NCBI GenBank assembly: GCA_905221605.1
Contig: CAJNDS010000046.1
Location: 62,001-126,000 of the forward strand
Reading direction: 5' to 3'
Source of the DNA: Symbiodinium natans
Taxonomy: Eukaryota; Sar; Dinophyceae; Suessiales; Symbiodiniaceae
DNA: 64,000 nt
Shown here: positions 19,890 through 30,371 of the stretch, piece by piece
How positions within the stretch are numbered: the stretch's first letter is position 1
Layout: each line of letters opens with the position of its first letter
Program-made: the position numbers and the translations under genes
The notes under the pieces: model-generated
Told to the model about the DNA's origin: nothing
Seen by the model: only the letters and a program-made list of their open reading frames with translations
Databases searched by the model: none

Positions 19890-20061
19890 GCACTTGGGGT
19901 TGGATCCCTCAGAACGCTCAAGGCTGTGACACAGTCAGGCGCAGTCCACAGTGATGCAGAACCTGTCTGTCTACAGACCCAAAACAGCACCCTCTGCATG
20001 CACGAGCAGCCTGTGCCAAGGTTTTTCCTGGAGCGCATCAAGCAGCCCTACAAAAACACAC
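19890..20061 (+). CDS. Exon candidate
   Basis: The frame opens after TGA at 19887-19889 and reads VTQSGAVHSDAEPVCLQTQN, then STLCMHEQPVPRFFLERIKQ. An acceptor could be CCCTCAG near 19909. The reading is more protein-like than its overlapping frames, but no family is recognised. Confidence 0.42.
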
Positions 20062-20204
20062 CCTAAAGAAACCTGGTCTTAAGCATTTCAGGCTCCAAGC
20101 CCTTGAGTCACAAGCTTGGGTTTTAGTGTTTCGGGGTTTGGACATTCCTGAAACATTAAACCCGAAGCCCGAAGAACCCTTGCCAGTAGAACCCGAAGCT
20201 TCAG

Positions 20205-20274
20205 CATGCGTAGGCCGCGTAGTCCCCAGCTCTCGGTGGAAGATCTTGGCGAGCAGCGTGCGCCACTGAGTCAG
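20205..20274 (+). CDS. Exon candidate, basic
   Basis: After GCTTCAG|C it reads MRRPRSPQLSVEDLGEQRAP then LSQ. It has GC-rich codons. It remains open past the suggested end. Confidence 0.35.
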
Positions 20275-20351
20275 CGTGCAGGGTGCAGGGTTGAGTGTTT
20301 TTCGCTTCGAGCTATACAAGGTCTATAGGTGCTACAGGACGTGTTATAGAG

Positions 20352-20410
20352 GTTCACGTTGACAGCGCCTACCTGGACACAGAATGCCTGAACCGCGGTT
20401 GCTGTTCGGG
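20352..20410 (+). CDS. Cysteine-rich exon candidate
   Basis: After ATAGAG|GTT it reads VHVDSAYLDTECLNRGCCSG. The C-x5-C-C spacing suggests an extracellular or disulphide-bonded segment. The donor is unclear. Confidence 0.38.
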
Positions 20411-21236
20411 GCTATGGGTTAGGGATCTGTGGCTCAGGGTTATAGGGAGGTTTTGGTAGCAGTCGTTCGGCACACTTCAGCTGTTTAAGCTGGGAAACCA
20501 GCCAAATTGATTTCAGTGCTTAGAGGGCTTGGTGAACCTGGCCTAGCGTTTGAGAGAGATGGGGCCCGAAATCCAGCAAGCAGCCTCTAAAGTAGTAGGA
20601 AATGCTCATCATGATCGTGCAGAGGTTGACTTGCTGTCTTATGACTAGACAGGGACCCTAATTCTCTTTTAAGAGCTGGTGATTTGAAAAAAACACCCTT
20701 GCCCGGGGTTCAGGGCCTTGGGTTGCATAGCATTGCCCAGAGGTATACACTGCTATGAAAATACGTACTCCCCCCCAAAAAAAACAAAAGTAATAATAAT
20801 AATAATAGATAACAAAAATGAATCAGCTTGCGTAGTATTTTGGGGGCTCAGGGGTTAGGGCATCGGGTGCCTGATTCCATTGTGCCACAAATCCCCCCCC
20901 CCCCCCCAGACCCGTAGACCCTAAACCCTAGACCCCTTGAATCCTAGCTTGCAACCCTCAACCCCAAGCTCAAAAGCCCTCGAGTCCAACCCTGAACCCC
21001 AAGTTCTAAGCCCTCGCCTCATAGCCCTCAGCTCCCTGAACCCCAACTTCTAAGCCCTAAGCTCGGCACCCCTTGAGCTCTATATGAACCCATGAACTCC
21101 AAACTCTGAACCCTTTGAATCTCAATTTTGTAAATCCTTAATTTGAGATCCTAAACATCTCTAAACCCTAATCCCTTCAACCCTACACCCTGAACCCTAA
21201 GCCCTAGCCTAGAAGCTTCCCACCGAAGCCCCAAAA

Positions 21237-21326
21237 ATGCCTCTCCGCATCAAGGCTTCTGTTCTGCTCCTGGGTGTCTCGGCGGTCGCAGTGGTGTCAA
21301 AGCCACGCCCTCAGCACAGCTGCGAG
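21237..21326 (+). CDS. First exon with signal peptide
   Basis: ATG at 21237, donor TGCGAG|GTTCAG at 21326/21327. It encodes MPLRIKASVLLLGVSAVAVV then SKPRPQHSCE. This has a basic n-region, a Leu/Val core and small residues near the expected cleavage site: a classic secretory signal peptide. Exactly 30 codons, phase 0 out. It opens a + strand gene whose next exons probably lie at 22109 onward. The MPLR start resembles the first exon at 48766. Confidence 0.62.
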
Positions 21327-21399
21327 GTTCAGGGTTTCAGGGTTTAAGGGTTTAAGGTTGTAAGGGTTTAAGGAATAAGGGTTGCAAGGGTTTAAGGGT

Positions 21400-21780
21400 T
21401 TCAGGGTTCAAAGGGTTCAGGGGGTCAAGGGTTTAGGGTGTTACTTGGGGGGTTTCGGGTTGAAAGGTCTAGGGGTTTAGCTGGGTTTAGGGCTTGAGGG
21501 TTTGGGGGTTTGGGGGTTTGGGGCTTTAGGGTTTTGGGGTTTAGGGGTTTAGGGCTTTAGGGTTTGGTGGTTTAGGTTCTAGAGTTTGTAAGGCTTCGAT
21601 CTCGGAATTTAGGGTCACGTGTTCAAGGCTGTGAAAGAGGGTAGTGCAAAACAAACAGGCAGCCCTGCAACCCTAAACATCGGGAACCCCTTCATACCCC
21701 CCAAAATGCTTTAAACCCCTGAGCACAAGCTCAAGCCCTAAACCCCTAAACCCCCGGATGTCAGTCAGCCACCATGTCAG
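21400..21780. repeat. Degenerate TTTAGGG / GGGTTTAAG DNA
   Basis: Intronic heptad variants (GGGTTTAAG, GGGTTTGGG) switching to CCCTAAA orientation after 21670. No exon is seen. A 15-base C run follows at about 21900. Confidence 0.65.
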
Positions 21781-22108
21781 GTGAACCCCCCCCCCACCCC
21801 AAAAAAACAAATACCAAACAAACAAAGAAGATATAATCGGTATAATAACAACGTGAGAACTACCCAAAACCCCTCCTCTCCCCTCCTCTCCCCCCGCCCC
21901 CCCCCCCCCCCCCCAGTATCCGGCCAGCGCCTGGGCCCGAGGTGGATGCTTCCACAACTCCCGAAAACATCAAAACCCCTAAGCCCCAAAAACTCCTGGA
22001 CCCTGTCCTCTCTCAGGGTTTAGGGTTCGAGGGTTTGTGGTTTCGGGCTTGGGGTTCAATGGCTTGGGGGCTCGGGGCATCAGGGGAAGAAGAAGACCAT
22101 TAGCCCTG

Positions 22109-22297
22109 CAGAAGAGAAGCTTGGCAGAGCAGACCAGCAGACGACACAGCCGTGGGCTCGAGGTCATGCACCGATTTCTCGAGTGCGCCAAGCGCGTGGT
22201 GGACTTCTCGTCGTCCTCCGTGCAAGAGCAGATTCGCCACAAGTACCGCGCTTACAGCAAGCTGGCTGAGAACATGACAGATGCTCCGCACAACTAG
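22109..22297 (+). CDS. Exon ending in TAG, helical charged protein
   Basis: Acceptor CCCTGCAG|AA. The frame reads SRRHSRGLEVMHRFLECAKR, then VVDFSSSSVQEQIRHKYRAY and SKLAENM, ending TAG at 22295-22297. It is strongly amphipathic and charged, with GC-rich third positions. Unknown family. If a splice occurs before the TAG, the next exon could be 22306 onward (VGLPKDIAPASSTPGTGKKK), which has a basic cluster like a nuclear localisation signal. Confidence 0.55.
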   Translation, partial: QKRSLAEQTSRRHSRGLEVMHRFLECAKRVVDFSSSSVQEQIRHKYRAYSKLAENMTDAPHN

Positions 22298-22561
22298 CCC
22301 AGGTCGGCTTGCCGAAAGATATTGCCCCAGCTTCATCTACCCCAGGGACTGGCAAGAAGAAGAGAAAACTGGACCTTAATCAATCCCAACCCCACAATTG
22401 AACCTGAGCCCACACAAACCCTCAACCCCCAAGACCCTCAAGCCCAAGGCCCCGACATGCTGAACCCCGAACCCTAAACACCAAACTCTGTATCCTTAGA
22501 CGCCCAGCCCCACACTTAGAACCCCACACTAAACCCTAAACCCCCAACCCTAATCCGCTAA

Positions 22562-22625
22562 GCAACAAGCCGGAGGCTTGGCGCGAGCAAGGAATCGGAG
22601 CCAGCCACAGCCCCAGACAAATTAG
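22562..22625 (+). CDS. Short exon candidate
   Basis: After GCTAAG it reads NKPEAWREQGIGASHSPRQI and runs into a TTTAGGG array at 22623. The end is uncertain. The product is unknown. Confidence 0.4.
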
Positions 22626-22735
22626 GGTTTAGGTTTTAGGGTTTAGGGTTTCGGGTTTCGGGTTTCGGGTTTAGGGTTTAGGGTTTAGGGTTTAGGGTTA
22701 CGGTTTAGGGTTTAGGGTTTAGGGTTTAGGGTCCA
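22623..22735. repeat. TTTAGGG array with TTTCGGG variants
   Basis: About fifteen units, including three consecutive TTTCGGG units inside the array, another case of local spread of a variant. Confidence 0.92.
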
Positions 22736-22773
22736 GAAAGTGTAGGGTTTCTTTCTTTTGCTAAGGTTGGGCC

Positions 22774-22880
22774 ATGGAATTGCGCATGGGCGGAGAATTC
22801 TTGTGTGAGTCCCTCTTGCTTTTCGATTCAATGCTCATGCCTGAGTGTAGCACCCAACCTTCTTCCTTTCTGTTGTGGAC
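22774..22880 (+). CDS. Possible first exon
   Basis: ATG at 22774; frame MELRMGGEFLCESLLLFDSM then LMPECSTQPSSFLLW. Donor TGGAC|GTAATC. It has a hydrophobic segment but no clear signal-peptide basic start. A stop (TAA) overlaps the donor. Confidence 0.38.
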
Positions 22881-22910
22881 GTAATCTCACTCCAATTGCA
22901 AGCCCTCTAG

Positions 22911-23081
22911 CATGCATATGAGCTTCCTCAGGGGGAACCTTATGGGGGCCCCATAATAAAGCTCTGCCCCCGAAAGAAAGCTTCTAAGATCTGTTTTCTG
23001 CGCAAAAACTGCCGAGGACAACCGCAAGAAACGCTTGCGCGCGTGGCCACCAACCTCCGACAAAAATGCCCGACTCCCTAG
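22911..23081 (+). CDS. Basic cysteine-containing exon candidate
   Basis: After CCCTCTAG the frame is open for 56 codons to TAG at 23079-23081. It reads YELPQGEPYGGPIIKLCPRK then KASKICFLRKNCRGQPQETL. Basic runs with four cysteines suggest a nucleic-acid- or metal-binding segment, but no finger spacing is recognised. Confidence 0.45.
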   Translation, partial: HAYELPQGEPYGGPIIKLCPRKKASKICFLRKNCRGQPQETLARVATNLRQKCPTP

Positions 23082-23223
23082 ACTCCTAGACCCTAAAGGA
23101 ACCAGCCGACCTGTATTTCGAAGATGCGGAAGGGGAATTGAACGTCTACATCTAGGAACAACAGAAACTACACTTCGGGTCTAGATACAGAAGCTCTCAG
23201 CCACCAGCCTTCTTTGCCGTCAT

Positions 23224-23320
23224 TTTGGGATGTTCCCTTATACTAACAGTCCTAAAACGGGATTGCACTACCCCGTATTGTAATCCCCGTTAAGGACTGT
23301 TAGTCAAAGCCTTGGGGACC
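23224..23320. mobile_element. Family A palindromic element, copy 2
   Basis: It starts TTTTGGGATGTTCCCTTATA with the CTAACAGTCCT arm, and the complementary arm is AAGGACTGTTAGT. The right outer arm is eroded (CAAAGCCTTGG). It is closely related to the intact copy at 30372-30479. Confidence 0.78.
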
Positions 23321-23600
23321 ACATGAACCCTAAAATTGGGGCTATATACTCGATACTACTATAGTCCGTATTTAGGTGTATGAACCATAAACCATTGCAA
23401 AACCTTGTCCCCTGTTATACATAGTATTCTTGGCCTTCGTTGGGCAGCTTTAGATCTTGAGACGTCGGGCTGAGGATTCAGGCCTTCGATGTAGATTTCA
23501 CGGTCAGGGGTTTAGGGTTTAGGGATTACGGGTTGTGTGTTGTGATGGGTTTCAAGGCTTAGAATTTAGGGTCAGCAAATTTAGGAGCCTACGCACCTCG

Positions 23601-23672
23601 CTTGCGGCGCCAACCCCCGAGGAATACACCTATGCGTCCTTCAAGAGACGAGAAGAGGGGCCTTTGCCGGAG
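23601..23672 (+). CDS. Exon candidate with GC-rich codons
   Basis: The frame reads LAAPTPEEYTYASFKRREEG then PLPE, ending at GAG|GTGCTT. Third positions are mostly G or C. The acceptor is not certain. The product is unknown. Confidence 0.45.
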
Positions 23673-23917
23673 GTGCTTGCGGCTTGAGTGTGCAAAGAGC
23701 TGCTGGGGTTTAGGGTTCAGGCTTTAGCGTTTAGGGTTTAGGGTTTTGTCGTTAAGGCAAGGTTCAGGGTTGAGGTAAGTTCAATGAAAGACTGGGATTG
23801 TTCATGTGAGGCGTTCTGCCGCTCTGCCTACGTGCAACCCAAAATCTAGACCGTGAACCCACAATCCAGTGTCCATGGCCCTGAACCCACCGACCTTCAG
23901 GGACAGCCATGGACATA

Positions 23918-23979
23918 AACCCTAAACCCTAAACCCTAAACCCTAAACCCTAAACCCTAAACCCTAAACCCTAAACCTT
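23918..23979. repeat. CCCTAAA array
   Basis: Eight units, then a switch to TTAGGGTTTTG, giving a short inverted pair. Confidence 0.9.
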
Positions 23980-24017
23980 AGGGTTTTGTCATGAGGGTTT
24001 CTAAAGAGTGAGCCGGC

Positions 24018-24111
24018 AGAGCAACCTTGCTGTCTGGGCTCCAAGCCACGACGGAGCCCCAGTTGCCCCTCCACAGTGCACGTCCACGACGAGTCCTCTG
24101 CTACTGTAACA
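24018..24111 (+). CDS. Exon candidate
   Basis: Acceptor CCGGCAG|AG. It reads SNLAVWAPSHDGAPVAPPQC then TSTTSPLLL to TAA. It is Ala/Pro/Thr-rich. The product is unknown. Confidence 0.36.
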
Positions 24112-24406
24112 GAGCCCCCCCCCCCCCAAGAAAGCCCTCAACCGTCAGGCTTTCGGGTTTGGGGTTGCGTGGTCAGATGCTGTCTTCAAGCTGAGGATTA
24201 TACATTCACCTTAAGCCCTATAAACCTTAAACCTTTGCCCCCAAGCCTTGTATCTTGAGCGCCTCAAGAGGTTCAATTTCCTGCCTTGGATTTGAGTTTG
24301 GTGGTACCGTGTCGCGGCGATGTAAGATTTAGCACTTTATTGGGACCAATAAACCAATTAACCTTTGCAATCCCTGCCCTAAGCCCTATAAACCCTAAAC
24401 CTTTAG

Positions 24407-24517
24407 CCTCGAGCGCGGAAGGTTCCCAAGGAGGTTTGGGACGAGGCCCGTGCGCAGTTCCGCGTGCGGATGCGCGAGCTAGAGGAGCGCGCAGATCAGA
24501 CCGATTTCGGGTGCAGG
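24407..24517 (+). CDS. Arg/Glu-rich helical exon (coiled-coil gene)
   Basis: Acceptor CTTTAG|CC; donor TGCAGG|GTATGT, a consensus donor. The 37 codons are in phase 0 at both ends and read RKVPKEVWDEARAQFRVRMR then ELEERADQTDFG. Charge pattern and lack of proline in the second half predict an alpha helix or coiled coil. It is the first of a series of similar exons on the same strand up to 37074. No family is recognised. Confidence 0.72.
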
Positions 24518-24663
24518 GTATGTGGTTATATGAGTCGTGTTCCACGGTTTGCGATTTCATGATTTAGGCTTTTGTGGGTTTATGGCTTGGGGTCAGCGGG
24601 CTTGAGGGTTTTGGCTCGCCATCTCTCTCTCTCGCTCTCTCTTTGTCTCTCATCTCTCTCTCT

Positions 24664-24720
24664 ATACATATATATATATACATATAGATAGATATGTATA
24701 TATATATATATATATATATG
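24664..24720. repeat. TA-rich microsatellite cluster
   Basis: CT repeats (24620-24660) followed by several TATATA runs, in the intron after 24517. Confidence 0.85.
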
Positions 24721-25156
24721 ATTCCCAGGTGCTCTAACCCTAAACCCCCGCAGAGGCATTTAAATGGAGAGCTTCAGGCTCGGAGTTTAGGGATTATGAT
24801 TTAGGGTTGTTTGGGGCTGGTTTGAGAATATATAAGATCACCGATGTCATGTTAGTGAAGTGGACTTCTCACAAGAGGACGTGCAGGAATTAGGTGGCTA
24901 TTTTGCGGGTATAGAATATACTTGTTCGTAGCCCCTGATGTGCCATACAAGATGTTAACAACAAGCGGGCCATAAGACTTATAGCGCTTGGCAACTGCGT
25001 CGTGCCTTGCAGCTCAAGGAGTTCAGCAGTCAGTACTAACCTTTACCCTATATAGTACCCTAAGTACATCCCTGGAACCCTGAGACCCTAAGATGTAAGC
25101 CCCTAAACTTCCCTAAACCCTAAACCGTTGCAAGGACCACCGGCATCGTGCCGCAG

Positions 25157-25221
25157 ATCGGCGTCAGAGAGAAGCCGAACAGGAGGCCGGCACGAGCATT
25201 TTGCGCGGCTGGCGCGAAGCC
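25157..25221 (+). CDS. Charged exon candidate (coiled-coil gene)
   Basis: Acceptor GCCGCAG|AT. The frame RRQREAEQEAGTSILRGWRE fits the charged series. The end is unclear because a 64-base tandem duplication begins at 25215 and may have copied the exon's 3' edge. Confidence 0.45.
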
Positions 25222-25342
25222 AGTTCTTGCACTGGACCCAAAGCCCACTACTAAGCTCTTGAAACCCTACCTAAGAATCGAAGCCAGTTCTTGCACTGGA
25301 CCCAAAGTCCACTACTAAGCTCTTGAAACCCTACCTAAGAAT
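25215..25342. repeat. Tandem duplication, 2 x 64 bases
   Basis: Copies at 25215-25278 and 25279-25342 differ at one base (AAAGCCCAC against AAAGTCCAC). Each contains GAAGCCAGTTCTTGCACTGG and ends CCTACCTAAGAAT. The near identity shows the duplication is recent. Confidence 0.95.
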
Positions 25343-25833
25343 CGAATTTAGAGCTCAGGGTCTATAGGCCCTTGCCTGATGGCCCGGCGAATTGCCCTTT
25401 TCCCTGCTAATGAACAATGTATGTAGACCCACTGTATGATTTCCATACACCATTGGTGGTGCCATTGTCAAATATCCACTCCGAAATCCCTAAACCCTAA
25501 CTATTTCTGGCAAAGGCTCCTCGTCCTGAATTTCGGCAAGCGGATCTCGCACCGCAAAGCCTAAGCCCTGAAAGACCTGAGTCCCTAAACTCTAATCCCT
25601 GTAGTTCTTAAACTCCTACAAACAGCTATGCACATTATATCAAACCCCTGCAAGCCCAACGAAGCCTTAACACCCTAATCCCTACCCCAAATACACCTCA
25701 TACAAGAGCCCAATGAAGCCCTATGGACTCTATGAAGCATCTAGAAACCCGAAACCCTAAAGCCTAAACCTTAAACCTTGTAAACCCTAGACCCTAAACC
25801 TTAGAAACCCTAGATTTCGAGCTTCCCGTGCAG

Positions 25834-25885
25834 GTGGAGAGGCGTCTGTGGGCTGAAGCTCTCGCTGAAGCGGAAGCCGAGGGCG
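25834..25885 (+). CDS. Glu/Ala-rich helical exon (coiled-coil gene)
   Basis: Acceptor CCGTGCAG|GT; donor GGGCG|GTGAGG. It encodes VERRLWAEALAEAEAEG, phase 0 in, 1 out. It has the same charged helical character as the neighbours at 24407 and 30166. Confidence 0.65.
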
Positions 25886-26084
25886 GTGAGGCCTGGGTTT
25901 GGGGTGTTTTGAGGCTTTTTTAGGGTTTAGGGGTGAAGGGGTTTAGGGTTTAGGGGTGTCGGGGTTTACGGGGCGGAGGGGTTTAGGGCTGGCCCAGGGG
26001 CTTTGAGGCCTTTAGGGTTAACTAACCTAATGCACCCAGACCCAGTACAGCAAACCCCCAAAAAGGGTGGGGAGTATCCCCATG

Positions 26085-26160
26085 CTGGGGTTCAGGGTTT
26101 AGGGTTTAGGGTTTAGGGTTTAGGGTTTAGGGTTTAGGGTTTAGGGTTTAGGGTTTTAGG
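26085..26160. repeat. TTTAGGG array
   Basis: Nine or ten units between GGGGTTCAGGG and TTTTAGGG variants. The sequence up to about 27200 is heptad variants with no secure exon, apart from non-repetitive stretches at 26400-26760 and 26825-27110 where I see no convincing frame. Confidence 0.9.
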
Positions 26161-27227
26161 GTTGAGGGTTTTAGGGCCTGGGGCCCAGGCTCAGTCGGGT
26201 TAGGGTTTTTGTTGTTTGTATGTCTTCCGTTTTAGGTTTACGACTGAGTGTTTGGCACACATTTGGTTGTAAATGTTTGCCTCCTTTAGGTTTATGATTG
26301 GGGGTTTTTAGGACCATTTTTTTTGGGGGGGAGGGATAAGGTTTATGGGGATTTTGACCTTTGGAGACTTTTTGGGGTCTATGGCCTACGGGAAAAGCCA
26401 CTCAACCCCTCGGCCTAGACTTCTCTGTCGCGCATGTTGCGTGTTAAGGGCGTCGGGTTCCAAGGCCTGATGCTCCTCTATCCCCCCTGGTGCAAGTGCT
26501 CTGAGTTTTTTTTTTTAGGGTTTACGGTTTGGGATTATAGCTCCCATAGTCATGGTGAGCTTAAGATCCCATAGCCACACGGGGGTCCTGTTTGTTTTTT
26601 CTTTGGAGGGGGGATCGGGGATCAGAGCAACGCGTTGTGAGCATGGCATGAGAGGGTCTGCTGGGAACCCCGGTGTCCCGAACCCTCTCTAAACCCTTAG
26701 GATGCCCTACGCGGTATCCATACTCAAGCTCACATTCAGGTGCCCAAAAACTGCCCTTGGATACCTATCCTCAGGCGGGATTAGGGTTTAGGGTTTAGGG
26801 TTTAGGGTTTAGGGTTTAGAGTGACAAGAGTGCTCGTACTCTCTTGGGCCAAAAAGGGACCACTTGAAATCCTGGTCTGCAGGGGGCATTGCAGGGAGCA
26901 ACCAAGGAAGACAGCAAGCACGGTGATGCGGACCCCAGTCCGAACCCCTGGCCGGATGCAAGAGGAAGCGCGCATTAGGTTAAGGGTTTCGGGCTGAGGG
27001 CGATACATATCAAATTGCTCAGTGGGTGTTCCTTGTGGTTGTCTCGCATGCAGGCGCATGGTCTAAATCCTGATCGAGCTTTCAGCGAATGCCCGAGACC
27101 CTAACTACCAAACACCAAAGAGCCGCAAACCTTGAAGGGGTATAGGGTTTAGGAATTTGGGTTTAGGGTCCGAGGTTTGCAGGCTTCATGGGATTTAGGG
27201 TTCAGAGTCTCTCGGGTCTTTAGCTGG

Positions 27228-27315
27228 CAGAAGACCCCTCAAAAACGCCGTTGCCGGAGGTCTCCGCGCCCGAGAGAGCGAGGGCCCCGGTCACACCACC
27301 CGGAACCCCTATGAG
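27228..27315 (+). CDS. Proline-rich exon candidate
   Basis: After AGCTGGCAG the frame reads DPSKTPLPEVSAPERARAPV then TPPGTP. It is Pro/Ala-rich, a linker-like composition. A basic alternative frame is also open. Confidence 0.35.
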
Positions 27316-28092
27316 CCCGAAGCTCTCGACCCTAAGCCACAAACGTTTAGCCCTCAACCCGACGCCCGACTCGTTCAAGAATGTGGTGGCCGCTTTTTGG
27401 TCTCAGTGCCTGACCCTGTAGCCTTCAGCAGTTGTGCTCAAGGGTTCGGGATTCGGGGTTTAGGGCTAGAGCTGAGGGTTTAGGGTACCAGGGTTTGGCA
27501 TACCTGAATTAGAGTGTAGAAGCATATGAGTTGACGGGGTGTTGCAACACGGGGCAGTGTGAGCATTGGGAGGGAGAGGGTTGAGGATGCCCGGACCCAA
27601 GTTAGGTTTTGGAGGTGGAAGTGTCCTAGGTACTAAGCCCTCGAAACCTAAGCCCAGGTACCCTAAACCCTAAGTCCCACCTTCAGCAGCACCATCAAAG
27701 CCACTGTAAGCTCCTGCTGGTTAAGTCAGGGCTCGGGTACCTTCAAATAGATGCGACTTGTCATGCTCGGCTGGTGCACGATTTGGTCTTTACGGATCCT
27801 GCTTTTGGTTTAGGGTTTAAAAGGGCTGGGGAAACAAAGGCCATAAGGCTCCAGGAGTCTAAGGAGTTGTGGTGGAAGAGGCGCATCTTCCCACTTGTAT
27901 TCAAGGCTCTTAAGACGGCGTGTTGAGGGAAAGATGGGCTCTTATACTCGTGATGCACCGAATCTCTGGAAGCCCCGAACCCGCAAGCCTAGACCCCAAG
28001 CCTTCCTGTTAACAACCAACCTCCAGCTCCAAGACTCCTAAACCCTAAACCCTAAACCCTAAACCCTAAACACTAAACCTGCCAGCAAAATT

Positions 28093-28190
28093 TGGTCGCA
28101 AGTCCATGGGCTTGAGCCGCCAAGGGACTCTTCGATCTCTTCGACCTCCTTCATCAGCAGGCTCCACTCGAGCGGAAAGAGCCCTAAAAC
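28093..28190 (+). CDS. Ser/Arg-rich exon candidate
   Basis: The frame reads KFGRKSMGLSRQGTLRSLRP then PSSAGSTRAERA. It has a weak acceptor (GCCAG|CA) and no clear donor before heptad DNA resumes. Confidence 0.33.
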
Positions 28191-28409
28191 CCCCCCAAAA
28201 ACAGCCCTAAAGCCCTAAACCCTATGAGCCCCTATTGGGGTTTAGGGTTGAGGGTTTAGGGTTTAGGGTTTAACCCCTAAGCCCCTAAGCCCGAAGCTCC
28301 TAGGCCCTGAAACCTCGAAGCCAAGAAGCCCCAGACCCTGCTCAAAGCTTGAACCAGTAAGTCGCTGAACCGCAGAGACGAAGCCAATGCCCTCGGACAC
28401 GCACGAAGC

Positions 28410-28417
<8 letters not shown>

Positions 28418-28451
<34 letters not shown>

Positions 28452-28458
28452 CCCCCCC
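28418..28458. repeat. C homopolymer
   Basis: About 33 consecutive C then G and seven C, the longest C run in the window. Frames running through it give only Gly or Pro runs and were not called. Confidence 0.9.
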
Positions 28459-28829
28459 AAGGGTTCAGCAAGCCATGCAGCTAACGAAGGGATGCTTGGA
28501 GCTGATCATGCCTCCAAGCCCGAAACTCCACGCTAGACGCTAGAAGCGGCTAGCTTCAAACGCCTTAAATCTGCAAATCTGCAATGTCTCAAACTTTAGG
28601 GGGCCCTCAGGTTGAGGGTCCACGATTAAGGTCTCCACTCAGAGGCCCCCACGGAGTCCTGAACCCTACTCGACCCCCGACTCTCAACCCTGGGGTCCAC
28701 GCGAAGTTCGAAGCCCCCACCTGCGGCCAGGACAACAGAGGCGGCCAGGCTCGTCGTGGGTGTCTTTGGGTTGAGTGTTGAGGGTTTAGGGTTTGGGGTT
28801 TAGAGTACAGGCTTCAGGGTTCAGGGTTC

Positions 28830-28884
28830 AGGGTTCAGGGTTTAGGGTTTAGGGTTTAGGGTTTAGGGTTTAGGGTTTAGGGTG
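28830..28884. repeat. TTCAGGG to TTTAGGG array
   Basis: Four TTCAGGG units followed by about six TTTAGGG units, again a blockwise switch of variant. Confidence 0.9.
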
Positions 28885-29324
28885 CTGATGCCCCGCAAGA
28901 AAGACCGAAGCCCAAAGAGAACCAAACCGAAAGGCAAAGTGTGCAACAGTTCTGTCCTGCGAGCTCTCGTACTTGCCCCATGCCAAAGTCGCTGAAGCCA
29001 AGAAAGCTACCTAAGCCAGAAAGTGCAGCTAACACACCCGAAGCCCAAAGGGAAACAAGCCCTAAACCCGATACTCCAGATATCTCCAGAGCCCTCAATA
29101 AAAACAAAGCACCGGCCCGATCCGCCCCTCACCACAGGGCGCGGATGAATAATAACACAGACACACCCACGGACTCACGCACGAAAAGTTCTACCCTAAG
29201 CCCCTCAATCCTGAGACTCGAAAGCAGGCCTAAACCCCAAAACCCAGACCCCAAACCTCTTTGACCCCCACCTAACCATCCCGAAACCCTACCCCTCCCT
29301 CCCTCTCTCCCTCCCTCCCTGCAG

Positions 29325-29363
29325 GCGGTGCAGGTGGACAACCAGGAAGCCAAAGCCCTTAAG
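29325..29363 (+). CDS. Very short exon after a strong CCCT tract
   Basis: A 30-base CCCTCCCTCTCTCC-type polypyrimidine tract ends in CTGCAG|GC; donor CTTAAG|GC (GC donor). It encodes AVQVDNQEAKALK, phase 0 at both ends. It fits the charged helical series of this gene. Confidence 0.58.
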
Positions 29364-29881
29364 GCGCGCGGAGCGTTTCCTGGGGGGCGTGGTGGTTTAG
29401 GATTTAGGGTTTAGGGTTGAGAGTTCTGGTGGTTTGAGGGGTTTAGGACTTGTGAAGGGTTCGTAGGGTGTGGAGCCTATTTGGCGGTTTAGGGTTTGGA
29501 GTTTTGGTATCAGGGGATTGGTGTTTTATCAAGGGTTTGTAGGGTGTGTCGCCGATACTCCCAGGTTTGTGTATAGTGTCTTAGGGTTATACAGGGTTAG
29601 GGATTGTAGGGGGTTTGGGGTTCTTAGGGTTTTATTGGGGTTTAGGGTTTAGGTTGTGCCGTCAATCCGAAACCTCTGAGGCCCCGAGGCCCCAGAGGCC
29701 CCAACGTCCCAACACCCCCCTACACCCCCAAGAGTCCCAAGAGTTCCTAAAACTTCGCGAGAGTTCCCAAAACTTCCCGAGGGTTCCCAGAACTTTCCAA
29801 AGCCTCACGCAATGCAAGAGCCCAAACCCCCGAGCCTGGTCCACCACCCTAAACACCACAACACCAGCCTCTACAGCCAAC

Positions 29882-29975
29882 TTAGTAGGGAATGAGGGAA
29901 TGAGGGACCCTATATAATCCCTTAAGGGTATTTATAGGGGGATATAGGGTACCTCATTCCCTCATTCCCTACTAA
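29882..29975. mobile_element. Family D palindromic element
   Basis: A perfect 24-base terminal inverted repeat begins TTAGTAGGGAATGAGGGAAT on the left and is mirrored at the right end. The arms continue complementary for nine more bases (ACCCTATAT) after one mismatch. The arm itself contains GAATGAGG twice. A single copy is seen, and there is no coding capacity. Confidence 0.8.
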
Positions 29976-30165
29976 CCAGCAATAAGCCAAGCGCGGGTCG
30001 TTCTAAAGCGCCTCAACCGAAAACCCTTAACCCTAAACCTTAAACCCTAAACCCTAAACCCTAAAACCAAACCCTAAAACCCCAAACCCTAAACCCAATT
30101 ACAAAGGAAACAATGCAAAGCAATGAAAAGCTGAAAGCCTCCAAACCCCGGCAAAGGCCCACCAG

Positions 30166-30240
30166 CAGAAGCACGCGGACAAGCGCGAGGAAGCGCCAGT
30201 AGATCCCAACGACCCGAAGTTGAAGGAGATGATGAAGCAG
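30166..30240 (+). CDS. Lys-rich helical exon (coiled-coil gene)
   Basis: Acceptor CCACCAG|CA; donor AAGCAG|GC (GC donor). The 25 codons are in phase 0 at both ends and read QKHADKREEAPVDPNDPKLK then EMMKQ. GC-rich third positions contrast with the flanking heptad DNA. The protein is unknown. Confidence 0.7.
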
Positions 30241-30371
30241 GCCTTCTCAGGGCTTATAGGGGCGCTAGGGTTCACAGGGCTCATAGAGTTCATGGGGTTT
30301 ATGGAGTTCGTAGGGTTTGTAGGCTTTAGAGGTTAGGGTTCCATAGGGTTTTAAGGGCTAATGTATGGATT

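Noticed and set aside
28263-28471. Glycine-run open frames on the minus strand
   Set aside because: They result from the C homopolymer at 28418-28458 joined to heptad DNA.
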